From: DATJPR01 sp035506295
GTDB taxonomy: Bacteria > Bacteroidota > Ignavibacteria > UBA10030 > UBA6906
NCBI GenBank assembly: GCA_035506295.1
Contig: DATJPR010000269.1
Span: 1-6,591, forward strand
Direction: 5' to 3'
Length of the DNA stretch: 6,591 nt
Of this stretch, positions 1-6,405 are shown in pieces; the first letter of the stretch is position 1, and each line of letters opens with the position of its first letter. The notes beneath the pieces were generated by a model, which saw only the letters and a program-made list of their open reading frames with translations, ran no database searches and was not told the origin of the DNA. The translations under genes and the position numbers were made by a program.

Positions 1-238
1 GGTCCCCGAAGTTGAATTTGGTGACGATCCCCATCCCTTCCAGCAACTCCAGCGTCCGATAGACCGTGGTTAATCCGAGCGATGGATGCATCTTGTGCAC
101 GATGAAGTAGAGTTCATCCGCTGACAGGTGTTCCTTCGTGCCCGCCAACGCATCCAGGATTATCCTCCGCGGCTCTGTGAGACGGAGCCGCTTCTTCCGC
201 AACCGCGAATGCAACGCCAGTGTGCTCGCCAGCGCCAT
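1..238 (-). CDS. fur: Fur-family metal-responsive transcriptional regulator, N-terminal part (cut by window edge)
   Basis: The gene starts at the ATG whose complement is 236-238 and runs off the left edge after 79 codons. An in-frame TAA lies two codons upstream, so the start cannot be much earlier. The fragment is a Fur-type winged-helix DNA-binding domain: residues 20-31 read LTEPRRIILDAL, followed by the HLSADELY helix (about 38-44) and the recognition helix GLTTVYRTLELLEGMGIV (about 55-72), close to the family pattern TVYRTLxLLxxxG. Family members repress iron, zinc or peroxide-stress genes as metal-bound dimers. The metal-binding C-terminal half is outside the window, so Fur, Zur and PerR cannot be told apart from the protein. 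The operator just upstream is of Fur type, which favours Fur. No Shine-Dalgarno sequence is visible in the short leader (CAATAAGATCCC). The gene is downstream of, and co-directional with, a three-permease cluster, at a distance of 133 bp. Confidence 0.9.
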   Translation of the reverse strand, partial: MALASTLALHSRLRKKRLRLTEPRRIILDALAGTKEHLSADELYFIVHKMHPSLGLTTVYRTLELLEGMGIVTKFNFGD

Positions 239-249
239 GGGATCTTATT

Positions 250-268
250 GAAAGTGATTATCAATATC
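250..268 (-). promoter_or_regulatory. Fur box (operator) directly upstream of the fur gene
   Basis: Read on the minus strand, these 19 bases match the E. coli Fur-box consensus GATAATGATAATCATTATC at 16 of 19 positions. In the 7-1-7 view the core at 255-269 (plus strand TGATTATCAATATCA) matches TGATAATnATTATCA at 12 of 14 positions. The outer TGA/TCA bases fit Fur rather than PerR boxes. The symmetry extends to 248-276, where 10 of 14 base pairs around the centre at 262 are complementary. The site ends 11 bp before the ATG, so bound Fur would block initiation or early elongation of the regulator gene. Autoregulation is inferred, but common in this family. Confidence 0.75.
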
Positions 269-371
269 AGTTGCAATATTCATGCCAGACCCCCGCTGCC
301 CGTTCTCCCCCGAGACCCGCTCCCGGACCCGTTCGCCTGCTCCCCGGTTCCTGCTTCTGCGACGGCGTCCC
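269..371 (-). other. Intergenic spacer with clustered G-tracts (G-quadruplex-prone on the minus strand)
   Basis: The spacer between the NCS2-like permease stop and the Fur box carries no gene. On the minus strand it holds seven G-runs: 342-345, 328-330, 322-324, 316-318, 307-311, 299-301 and 290-294. The four runs within 307-330 are separated by loops of 3, 3 and 4 nt, which satisfies the G3+N1-7 quadruplex pattern. The tract would lie in the 3' UTR of the permease transcript. I see no ordinary stem-plus-T-run terminator here, so the tract could be where that transcript ends, but this is speculative. Confidence 0.5.
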
Positions 372-1967
372 TCACTTCTCGGAATGCCCGATGGCGGGCT
401 CCTTGCTCGACTTCGTCCACGACAACCCCACCATCATCACCGCCAGCACCGCATACGCGAGCGCAAACTGGTACGGCACCGCTCTCGCCATGCCTTCCAG
501 CGTCCATGGAAGGTACATGACCCCGTCGGGTGACGACGAGTGAATGACACCGAAGAAGGTGAGCACGCTGAGAATTGCCAGATAGACCGCCGACCGGATC
601 AGCCGGCGATCGATCATCTCCGCAGTGAACGCACCCCAGAGCATCGCCGTGACGATGAACCCGTTGCCAAGCGCCACGGTCACCAGGATCTCCGGCAACG
701 CGCGCCCCGGAAGATTGAGGAGGTGTTGAAAGACGTCGGCTGGAACGATATCGGGTGTGCCATATTTTATCGCCAACAACCGGGCGACAGTCGGGAAGAA
801 TGCCAGTGCGACCGCGGGAGCATGCCGGACCGGACAAGCGTGAAATGCCTGGACCATGATGTCGATCGCCACGAAGACGAGGATCGGCGCGAGCACGGCC
901 CGGGGAATGAGTTCGATGATAAAGGAAACGAACCCGAGGAACCCCCCGAGACCGATGAAGACACCCGTCAGGAGCGTGTAGCCGGCGTGCGACCCCATCC
1001 GCTTGTACGCCGGCTGACCGATGTACGGCGTTGACTGCGCGACGCCACCGGTGATCCCTGCGAGCAGCGTTGCGATCGCCTCCGTCAACAAAATGTCACG
1101 CGTGCGATAGTCATCCCCTGCGACGCGCGCGCTCTCCGTCGTATTGATGCCACCGACGACGGTGAGAATCCCGAAGGGAATGGCAATCGGCAGATACTTG
1201 AGCGCCGGAACGATCCCCTGGAGGAAATCCAGCGTCGGAATTGGCAGGCCGACATGCAATTCGAGGGGCGGCGCCCCGGCGAACGTTCCGCCGATGATCC
1301 CGGTCGGGCCGAGGAGGTAGTACAGCGCCGTCCCCACCGCCACTGATCCAAGAACGCCCGGAAGCCGGCCGGGAAGCTTGATCGACGCAACAAGCGAATA
1401 GAACACCAGGCCGAGGGCAACAAGACCGACCACAGGCATGCCGAAGATGTCGAGGAGCGGTATCGTGCCGATCAACGCGAGGCCGATGCCGGCGAGCGAG
1501 CCGAGCAATCCCGCCTGCGGCACGATCTTCTGGATCCACCCGCCGATGAACGAGAAGATCACCTTCACGATTCCGATCATGACCATCGTCGCCATCCCGA
1601 TGTACCATGTCATCATCGCCGCGTCCCGTTCGTTCATTCCGCCGGCCTTCAGGCCGATGAACGCGGGCCCGAGCACGACAAGCGCAATGCCGATCGTCGA
1701 CGGCGTGTCGAGTCCCAGCGGCATCGCCGTCACGGTCTGGCTCCCCGTCTTTTTCGCCAGCCGGAACGCCATCCATGTGTAGACCAGGTCCCCGAAGAGC
1801 ACGCCGAACGCGGTCCCGGGGAACATGTGACCGTACACGATGTCGGCGGGATATTTGAACACGAAGATCAGGATCCCCGCAAGGAACGAGAGCACGGTCA
1901 CGTTGTCGATCATGAGGCCGAAGAACCCGTTGAGGTCGCCGAGAACGAACCAGTTATATTTTTTCAT
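372..1967 (-). CDS. NCS2-like (xanthine/uracil permease fold) membrane transporter, 531 aa
   Basis: This is an integral membrane protein whose many hydrophobic segments fit the 14-helix NCS2 fold. Such permeases import nucleobases with H+ or Na+. The N-terminus (LGDLNGFFGLMIDNV, 9-23) and the block GHMFPGTAFGVLFGDLVY (46-63) suit the first helices. The segment GGINTTESARVAGDDY (272-287) sits where family members carry a substrate-binding Glu, with QSTPYIGQPAYKRMG (311-325) in the region of the second binding element. At 531 residues it is longer than typical uracil permeases (about 430), so it belongs to a divergent branch and the substrate is not certain. The ATG at 1967 gives a natural N-terminus next to the first helix, but no good Shine-Dalgarno sequence precedes it. 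It is the last gene of the permease cluster, 42 bp after the NupC-type gene, which makes a purine or related base plausible. A sulfate-permease-like relative is the main alternative. Confidence 0.75.
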   Translation of the reverse strand: MKKYNWFVLGDLNGFFGLMIDNVTVLSFLAGILIFVFKYPADIVYGHMFPGTAFGVLFGDLVYTWMAFRLAKKTGSQTVTAMPLGLDTPSTIGIALVVLGPAFIGLKAGGMNERDAAMMTWYIGMATMVMIGIVKVIFSFIGGWIQKIVPQAGLLGSLAGIGLALIGTIPLLDIFGMPVVGLVALGLVFYSLVASIKLPGRLPGVLGSVAVGTALYYLLGPTGIIGGTFAGAPPLELHVGLPIPTLDFLQGIVPALKYLPIAIPFGILTVVGGINTTESARVAGDDYRTRDILLTEAIATLLAGITGGVAQSTPYIGQPAYKRMGSHAGYTLLTGVFIGLGGFLGFVSFIIELIPRAVLAPILVFVAIDIMVQAFHACPVRHAPAVALAFFPTVARLLAIKYGTPDIVPADVFQHLLNLPGRALPEILVTVALGNGFIVTAMLWGAFTAEMIDRRLIRSAVYLAILSVLTFFGVIHSSSPDGVMYLPWTLEGMARAVPYQFALAYAVLAVMMVGLSWTKSSKEPAIGHSEK

Positions 1968-2009
1968 GGCCGAGAGTGGTTCAGGTGAGAAAGACCCGGG
2001 ATGTCCGGT

Positions 2010-3317
2010 TCACGCCAGGATCCCCGCAATCGCAGCGGTCATCCATGTGGCGATCGTCCCCCCGATCACCGCCCGCATGCCGAACTTGGCGATATCAGTG
2101 CGGCGGTTCTCTGCGAGCGGGCTGAGTCCTCCGATCTGGATGGCGATCGAGCTGAAGTTGGCGAATCCCGCGAGGGAATACGTTGCGATGATGATGGCTT
2201 TGCTTGACAGCTGTCCCGCGCCCACCATGTCCGCCATCCTCAGGTAGGCCACGAACTCGTTCAGGACGAGCTTGATCCCCATGAGACTCCCGACATTGAG
2301 CGCGTCCCGCCATGGGACGCCGATCGCAAAGGCAATGAACTGGAAAACGAGGCCGAACAACAGTTCGAGGGAGAGCGGCCTTCCGAAATTAGTCTGGCAG
2401 ACGGCGTTCAATCCGCTGACATCCCCGAACCAACTGAGCACGAAATTGATGAGGGCGATCAGGGCGATGAAGGCCAGCAGCATGCCGGCGACATTCAACG
2501 CAAGGCGAACCCCATCGCCTGCGCCACCTGCAGCAGCCTCGATGACGTTTGAGTGCGTCTTTTCGAGCTTCACCTTGACGGTCCCCATCGTCTTCGGCTC
2601 TTCACGTTCCGGGAGAATCATCTTGGCGACGACCATGGTCGCAGGTCCCGCCATAATGCACGCCGCCAGGAGATTGCCGGCAAACTGGATCTGGGCTTGT
2701 TCGAGCGGAGTCGATTGCGATTTCGTCAGGGCGACGGCCAGCATCTGGACGTACGCGGCGAGGACGCCTCCTGAAATATGCGCCATCCCGCTGGTCATGA
2801 CCGTGTACAGCTCAGATTGTGTGAGCGACGCAAGATAGGGACGGATGACGAGCGGGGCCTCGGTCTGTCCAATGAAGGTGTTCGCCGCCACGTCGAGAGA
2901 CTCCGCACCCGAAGTCTTGAGAAGCCGCGCCATGACCCAGGCTATGCCCTGCACAACGCGCTGCATGATGCCGAGATAGTACAGAACCGCCATCAGCGAG
3001 GCGAAGAAGATGATGGTCGGAAGCACCTGGAAGGCGAAGAAAAACCCGAGACTTCCCTCTCCCGAGCCCTTGGCCAGGTTCCCGAACACGAATTGCGCCC
3101 CCTCCCCCGCGAAGCTGAAAAGGAAGACGAAAAATTTGCTGATGGCATTGAAGATCTCCCTTCCGATGTCCGTTCTCACCACGAGAAAGGCGAACACGAA
3201 CTGCATCGCGATGCCCGTCAGGACAAGCCGCCAGCTGATGGCCTTCCGATCGGAAGAGAGGAGGAATGCGAGGAAGGTAACGACGGCGAGACCAATGATG
3301 CCCCGAAGGATGTCCAT
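2010..3317 (-). CDS. nupC: NupC-type concentrative nucleoside transporter (CNT family), 435 aa
   Basis: This inner-membrane symporter takes up nucleosides with H+ or Na+. Its length fits bacterial CNTs (about 400-420 aa). The family's binding motifs are all present: SGAESLDVAANTFIGQTEAPLV at 136-157 in two parts (AANTFIG 144-150, then QTEAPLV 151-157, in the first re-entrant hairpin), NEFVAYL at 353-359 with E354 matching the ribose-binding Glu, and FANFSS at 385-390 with N387 and S390 matching the ribose-contacting Asn and Ser of the Vibrio cholerae CNT structure. IQIGGLSPLAENRR (393-406) follows, as usual. The start ATG is preceded by CAAGAGT, a weak ribosome binding site. It lies 18 bp after the symporter gene and 42 bp before the NCS2-like gene, so the three are almost certainly co-transcribed. 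Specificity (purine or pyrimidine nucleosides) and the coupling ion cannot be read with confidence. Confidence 0.93.
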   Translation of the reverse strand: MDILRGIIGLAVVTFLAFLLSSDRKAISWRLVLTGIAMQFVFAFLVVRTDIGREIFNAISKFFVFLFSFAGEGAQFVFGNLAKGSGEGSLGFFFAFQVLPTIIFFASLMAVLYYLGIMQRVVQGIAWVMARLLKTSGAESLDVAANTFIGQTEAPLVIRPYLASLTQSELYTVMTSGMAHISGGVLAAYVQMLAVALTKSQSTPLEQAQIQFAGNLLAACIMAGPATMVVAKMILPEREEPKTMGTVKVKLEKTHSNVIEAAAGGAGDGVRLALNVAGMLLAFIALIALINFVLSWFGDVSGLNAVCQTNFGRPLSLELLFGLVFQFIAFAIGVPWRDALNVGSLMGIKLVLNEFVAYLRMADMVGAGQLSSKAIIIATYSLAGFANFSSIAIQIGGLSPLAENRRTDIAKFGMRAVIGGTIATWMTAAIAGILA

Positions 3318-3335
3318 ACTCTTGCGCCAGTGGTT

Positions 3336-4538
3336 TTACGTTGTGAATTCCACACCCTCCAACCGACCGACAACCGCCGTGGCGAGACAGTTGCCGACGA
3401 GGTTGATTGCCGTCCTCCCCATATCCAGAATCTCATCCACGCCGAGAATGACCGCGACTCCTTCCAGCGGAAGTCCGTAGGACGCCAACGTCCCCGCCAG
3501 AATCACCAGGGCCGCCCGGGGGACTCCGGCGACTCCTTTGCTTGTCAGCATGAGCGTGAACACCATGAGGATTTGAGTCCCGAGCGGCATGGCCACACCC
3601 GCTGCCTGAGCGACGAACATCGCCGCAAGGGAAAGATAGAGCGTGCTCCCGTCGAGATTGAAACTGTACCCTGTCGGCAAAACAAAAGCGACAATCCGCC
3701 GCGGGATGCCGAAGGCCTCCATGTTCTCAAATGCGAGAGGCAGAGCTGCTTCCGAGCTGGTGGTCGAGAAGGCGATGATTGCAGGTTCCTTGACGGCGTT
3801 GAAGAAGCGTCGCAGGGGAATCCCCGAAAGGAACACAATCGGAATGAGCACGAGGAGAATGAACCCGGCGAGCGCGACGTACAGGGTAAGAATCAGCAGG
3901 CCCAGATTTACGAGCACGCTGATGCCACGGTGCCCAACCGTGAACGCAATCGCTGCACCGACGCCGATCGGCGCATAGCGCATGACGATGCCCGTCATCT
4001 TGAACATGGTTGACGCGAGCCCGTCAAAAAACGACAGCACGGGTTTGCGGTGCACCTCCGGAACGAGGGCGAGGGCGATGCCGAAGAATGTGGCGTAGAC
4101 AACGATCTGGAGCACTTCACCGTTGGCCATCGCTTCGAAGATGCTCTGGGGGACGATGTGGGCGACAACCTCGGCAATCGACTGCTGTTTCGCACTGATC
4201 TCTACCGACTGCGCTGCAGCCTGCAGGTTCACGCCGTCACCGGGGCGGATGATGTTGACCGCGACCAACCCGATTACGAGCGCAAGAGTGGTGACGATCT
4301 CGAAATAGATCAGCGCCTTGACCCCCATCCTCCCCACTTGCTTGAGATCCCCGTGTCCGGCGATTCCGACCACCAGTGTCGAGAAGATCAGCGGCGCGAT
4401 CAGGCTCCTGATCAGCCGGATGAAGATTGTGCTCAGCGGCCTCAGGGTAATGGCAACGTCAGGGAAGTACCACCCGGTCAGAAGACCGATGCCCATCCCG
4501 ATGAAGATCCATTGGGTGAGAGAGGGTCGGAATCGCAC
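3336..4538 (-). CDS. Dicarboxylate/amino acid:cation symporter (DAACS family, GltP/DctA-like), 400 aa
   Basis: This membrane protein of the glutamate transporter family takes up acidic amino acids or C4-dicarboxylates with cations. Visible hallmarks are the serine-rich hairpin 1 FSTTSSEAALP (257-267), the helix 7 motif GYSFNLDGS (290-298), hairpin 2 SKGVAGVPRAAL (333-344) and the helix 8 substrate site from D368 to N383. By spacing, D372, R375 and N379 match GltPh D394, R397 and N401, and the conserved Arg favours a substrate with a side-chain carboxylate. N383 stands where GltPh has Asp405, a Na+ ligand. DctA-type proteins, from memory, also have Asn there. The start is a GTG (4536-4538): an in-frame TGA lies three codons upstream and the first helix begins at about residue 9, which leaves little choice. 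No clear Shine-Dalgarno sequence is seen. It is the first gene of the three-permease cluster. Glutamate, aspartate or succinate-type substrates are all possible. Confidence 0.92.
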   Translation of the reverse strand: MRFRPSLTQWIFIGMGIGLLTGWYFPDVAITLRPLSTIFIRLIRSLIAPLIFSTLVVGIAGHGDLKQVGRMGVKALIYFEIVTTLALVIGLVAVNIIRPGDGVNLQAAAQSVEISAKQQSIAEVVAHIVPQSIFEAMANGEVLQIVVYATFFGIALALVPEVHRKPVLSFFDGLASTMFKMTGIVMRYAPIGVGAAIAFTVGHRGISVLVNLGLLILTLYVALAGFILLVLIPIVFLSGIPLRRFFNAVKEPAIIAFSTTSSEAALPLAFENMEAFGIPRRIVAFVLPTGYSFNLDGSTLYLSLAAMFVAQAAGVAMPLGTQILMVFTLMLTSKGVAGVPRAALVILAGTLASYGLPLEGVAVILGVDEILDMGRTAINLVGNCLATAVVGRLEGVEFTT

Positions 4539-4585
4539 GCACGCTCAAGAAGGTGAAGCGGATGCACGGAGTGATTTTGGCGAAG

Positions 4586-4617
4586 ACAAGATACCGAGGA
4601 TTTCCGACTAGCGCAAG
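4586..4617 (-). promoter_or_regulatory. Candidate Bacteroidota-type promoter for the permease cluster
   Basis: On the minus strand CTTG (4617-4614) is followed after 20 nt by TATCTTGT (4593-4586). This resembles the -33 TTG and -7 TAnnTTTG elements of Bacteroidota, although the last two -7 bases deviate. The site lies between the terminator at 4631-4652 and the GTG start at 4538, which would give a leader of roughly 40 nt. The identical spacing and TATCTT core in front of serA raise confidence. Confidence 0.35.
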
Positions 4618-4630
4618 GGAAAGGACACGG

Positions 4631-4652
4631 AGGGCTCCGTGGCCGGAGCCCT
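4631..4652 (-). terminator. Hairpin terminator after the redoxin gene
   Basis: AGGGCTCC (4631-4638) and GGAGCCCT (4645-4652) form a perfect 8-bp stem with a 6-nt loop, beginning 12 nt beyond the redoxin stop codon. On the minus strand the stem is followed by CCGTGTCCTTTCCCTT, which is pyrimidine-rich but not a clean T-run, so termination may be incomplete or factor-aided. The position between a stop codon and a candidate promoter is what a transcription-unit boundary would look like. Confidence 0.6.
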
Positions 4653-4664
4653 TCGCAGTGAAGA

Positions 4665-5324
4665 CTACTTGTACTTCACGGAACAACCGTACGCGCGGGA
4701 GGAGCTGACCGGCACCGGCTTCCCCGAGAGAGCAGCGTCGAGCACTTCGCGGAGAAAATTATGCGCCCGCCCGATGTCGGCGACGTCCGTCGACGCGATG
4801 TCGTCAATCCCGCCTTCATACAAGAGAATCCCCCGTGGGTCAATGACCGCCATGGTCGGCGTCGACTTTGCGCCGTACATCTGACCGACATCACCGTCCG
4901 CGTCCACCAGATATGCCGTCGGCACAGCTTTCATCGCGGTGATGCGTTCGGCGAGCTCCGCCCCCTGATAGAAGCCCTGTTTCCCAGGCGCAGAGGAACA
5001 GATGGAAAGCCAAACAACGCCTTTGGACGTGTACTCCTTTTGCAGCGCCTGCATGTTCCCGCTGCGGTAGTGCTTTCCTACGAATGGACATTCGTAATTC
5101 ACCCATTCCAGGACGACGTATTTTCCTTTGAAGTCGCCGAGGGCGTGAGCATTCCCCTGGCTGTCAACGAGGCGGAATACCGGCGCGGCCTTGCCCGGAA
5201 TTGCCTCTGCGCTACTCGAAGCCGCGATCGACAACCACGCGGTCGCGAGAATCAGCAATGCGGCGGCAAAAATGCGGGGCGTTGCGCCCACGTTGAGCGA
5301 CGATTCTGCTTTCACGGCGTGCAT
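4665..5324 (-). CDS. Exported redoxin / thioredoxin-fold protein with a single active-site cysteine, 219 aa
   Basis: The N-terminus looks like a signal peptide: basic residues (K5, R17), a hydrophobic core at about 18-35 and an AEA cleavage motif at 39-41, so the mature protein probably acts in the periplasm. The mature part reads as an AhpC/TSA-redoxin thioredoxin fold: GKAAPVFRLVDSQG (44-57), the first strand and active site YVVLEWVNYECPFVGKHY (69-86), and the cis-proline loop KSTPT (153-157, P156), followed by PRGILLYEGGID. The active site is CPFV, with only C79 and no CxxC partner. C109 and C214 (in a C-terminal YGCSVKY tail) are the remaining mature cysteines, and such a GCS-type tail recurs in related redoxins from memory. 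The role may be thiol-disulfide exchange or peroxide reduction; the substrate is unknown. A good ribosome binding site, AAGGGAGA, ends 4 nt before the ATG and fixes the start. It lies 73 bp downstream of serA and is probably co-transcribed with it at least partly. Confidence 0.85.
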   Translation of the reverse strand: MHAVKAESSLNVGATPRIFAAALLILATAWLSIAASSSAEAIPGKAAPVFRLVDSQGNAHALGDFKGKYVVLEWVNYECPFVGKHYRSGNMQALQKEYTSKGVVWLSICSSAPGKQGFYQGAELAERITAMKAVPTAYLVDADGDVGQMYGAKSTPTMAVIDPRGILLYEGGIDDIASTDVADIGRAHNFLREVLDAALSGKPVPVSSSRAYGCSVKYK

Positions 5325-5328
5325 GCGT

Positions 5329-5336
5329 TCTCCCTT
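5329..5336 (-). promoter_or_regulatory. Ribosome binding site of the redoxin gene
   Basis: AAGGGAGA on the minus strand lies 4 nt before the ATG at 5324. It decides the start of the signal-peptide-bearing protein and contrasts with the weak or missing sites before the three permeases. Confidence 0.7.
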
Positions 5337-5344
5337 CGCTTCAT

Positions 5345-5380
5345 ACCTTGATCAGAGAACATTCATTGGAGAATCAAGGT
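5345..5380 (-). repeat. Inverted repeat between serA and the redoxin gene
   Basis: ACCTTGAT (5345-5352) and ATCAAGGT (5373-5380) are perfect 8-bp inverted copies separated by 20 bp. No T-run follows on the minus strand, so it is a poor intrinsic terminator. The dyad lies 20 to 55 bp upstream of the redoxin ATG, a position that suits an operator or a leader stem-loop that tunes the redoxin gene. Function is not shown by the sequence. Confidence 0.35.
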
Positions 5381-5397
5381 TCCTCCCTCGCCGGCCA

Positions 5398-6318
5398 CTA
5401 GTCCTCCTGCGTGCCGAGAAGCGCTTTGACGACCTTCAGGGCAATTTCCGTTCCGATCCGGGCTTGCGCTTCCACCGTGGATCCTCCGATATGCGGCGAC
5501 GCGCTGACTCTCGGGTGATTGATGAGCGACTTTTCCGCGTCCGTCGGTGGCTCATGCTCATAAACATCGATCCCCGCCCCGGCCACCGTCCCGTCGTTCA
5601 GGGCGTCGAGGAGTGCCGCCTGATCGACAACCCCGCCGCGAGCACAATTGATGATCACCACGCCTTTCTTCATCGTCGCAAATTCTTTCTTCCCGATCAC
5701 AGGACCGTGCCCCTTGTCGAGAGGGATATGAAGGGTGATGAAGTCGGAGGAAGACAGGAGACGTTCCTTTGTCGTAATCTCGACAAAGAATTCCATCGGC
5801 GTAAATGGCGGGTCATAGGCGAGCACCTTCATCCCGAGGGCGAGAGCCCGACGCGCAACTTCCTTCCCGATATTGCCAAGGCCGATAATCCCCAGGGTCT
5901 TCCCGAAGACTTCGAATCCCTTGGAGTACTCCTTCTTCGGCCATTTCCCCTGGCGCATTTCCATCGAGCTCAGGTGCAGGAACCGGCTTACGGCAAGCAT
6001 ATGGCCGATCGTGAGCTCTGCAACCGAGATTGCGGAAGCGGCAGGAGTGTTGAGCACGAGAATATTCTTCGCGCGGGCCTGGGCGACATCGATGGTATCA
6101 ACGCCGACGCCGCCGCGGGCGATAACTTTCAATTTGGTGCCGGCATCAATAACGTCTTTCGTCACCTTCGTTGCGGAGCGGACGAGAATGCATTCATAGT
6201 CGACAATGGTCTTGAGAAGCTGGTCAGGAGTCAATGTCATCTGGTCGACAGTCAGACCGGCGTCTCGAAGAATTTTCGCGCCGTCAGCAGAGATGCCGTC
6301 AGTAACGAGGACCTTCAT
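5398..6318 (-). CDS. serA: D-3-phosphoglycerate dehydrogenase (short form without ACT domain), 306 aa
   Basis: This enzyme of the D-2-hydroxyacid dehydrogenase family probably oxidises 3-phosphoglycerate to 3-phosphohydroxypyruvate with NAD+, the first step of serine synthesis in the cytosol. The substrate domain includes ILVRSATKV (44-52) and ARGGVGVDTID (67-77). The Rossmann motif GLGNIG is at 146-151, with D169 at the end of the next strand, typical of NAD preference. The catalytic triad is visible: R227 in NCARGGVVD, E256 in DVYEHEP and H276 in SPHIGGST. The protein ends shortly after the last substrate-domain helix, so the regulatory ACT domain of E. coli-type SerA (about 410 aa) is absent and serine feedback would have to work differently. 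AAGGAGGT, 4 nt upstream, fixes the ATG. A related hydroxyacid dehydrogenase (glyoxylate or hydroxypyruvate reductase) is the alternative, but the RSAT and GGST motifs favour PGDH. Confidence 0.9.
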   Translation of the reverse strand: MKVLVTDGISADGAKILRDAGLTVDQMTLTPDQLLKTIVDYECILVRSATKVTKDVIDAGTKLKVIARGGVGVDTIDVAQARAKNILVLNTPAASAISVAELTIGHMLAVSRFLHLSSMEMRQGKWPKKEYSKGFEVFGKTLGIIGLGNIGKEVARRALALGMKVLAYDPPFTPMEFFVEITTKERLLSSSDFITLHIPLDKGHGPVIGKKEFATMKKGVVIINCARGGVVDQAALLDALNDGTVAGAGIDVYEHEPPTDAEKSLINHPRVSASPHIGGSTVEAQARIGTEIALKVVKALLGTQED

Positions 6319-6322
6319 GAGT

Positions 6323-6330
6323 ACCTCCTT
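6323..6330 (-). promoter_or_regulatory. Strong ribosome binding site of serA
   Basis: AAGGAGGT on the minus strand is a near-perfect Shine-Dalgarno sequence, 4 nt before the serA ATG. It is the strongest ribosome binding site in the window. Confidence 0.8.
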
Positions 6331-6346
6331 GTCTGGGTGGGAGCTG

Positions 6347-6378
6347 TAAAGATACGCAATGTTGCGGCGAGGGACAAG
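6347..6378 (-). promoter_or_regulatory. Candidate Bacteroidota-type promoter of serA
   Basis: On the minus strand CTTG (6378-6375) and TATCTTTA (6354-6347) are separated by 20 nt. This fits the -33 TTG and -7 TAnnTTTG pattern, with one mismatch in the last -7 base. It lies 28 bp upstream of the ATG, between the octamer array and the ribosome binding site, and would give a short leader. Its layout matches the candidate promoter at 4586-4617. Confidence 0.45.
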
Positions 6379-6405
6379 GCAGCGCGGGGCGGAGAGGGAG
6401 GGAAT

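Noticed and set aside
128..543. Plus-strand open frames over the fur start and the permease end
   Set aside because: They run antisense to clear genes and through the Fur box, with low-complexity Pro/Ser composition and no ribosome binding site.
280..837. Minus-strand open frame overlapping the NCS2-like permease end
   Set aside because: It is an out-of-frame shadow of the permease: rich in Arg and Gly with no membrane segments, while the permease frame has the hydrophobic pattern of a transporter.
1111..1776. Second minus-strand frame inside the NCS2-like gene (221 codons)
   Set aside because: Its sequence is an Arg/Asp/His-rich frame shift of the transporter, with no recognisable domain.
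1991..2011. CCGG-based small palindrome between the nupC and NCS2-like genes as a terminator
   Set aside because: The stem is only 4 to 6 bp with a mismatch and no T-run, inside a 42-bp gap of an apparent operon.
2778..4013. Long plus-strand open frame (411 codons)
   Set aside because: It lies antisense to the symporter and NupC genes, has a composition of mostly charged residues typical of reverse-strand shadows in GC-rich genes, and matches no family I recognise.
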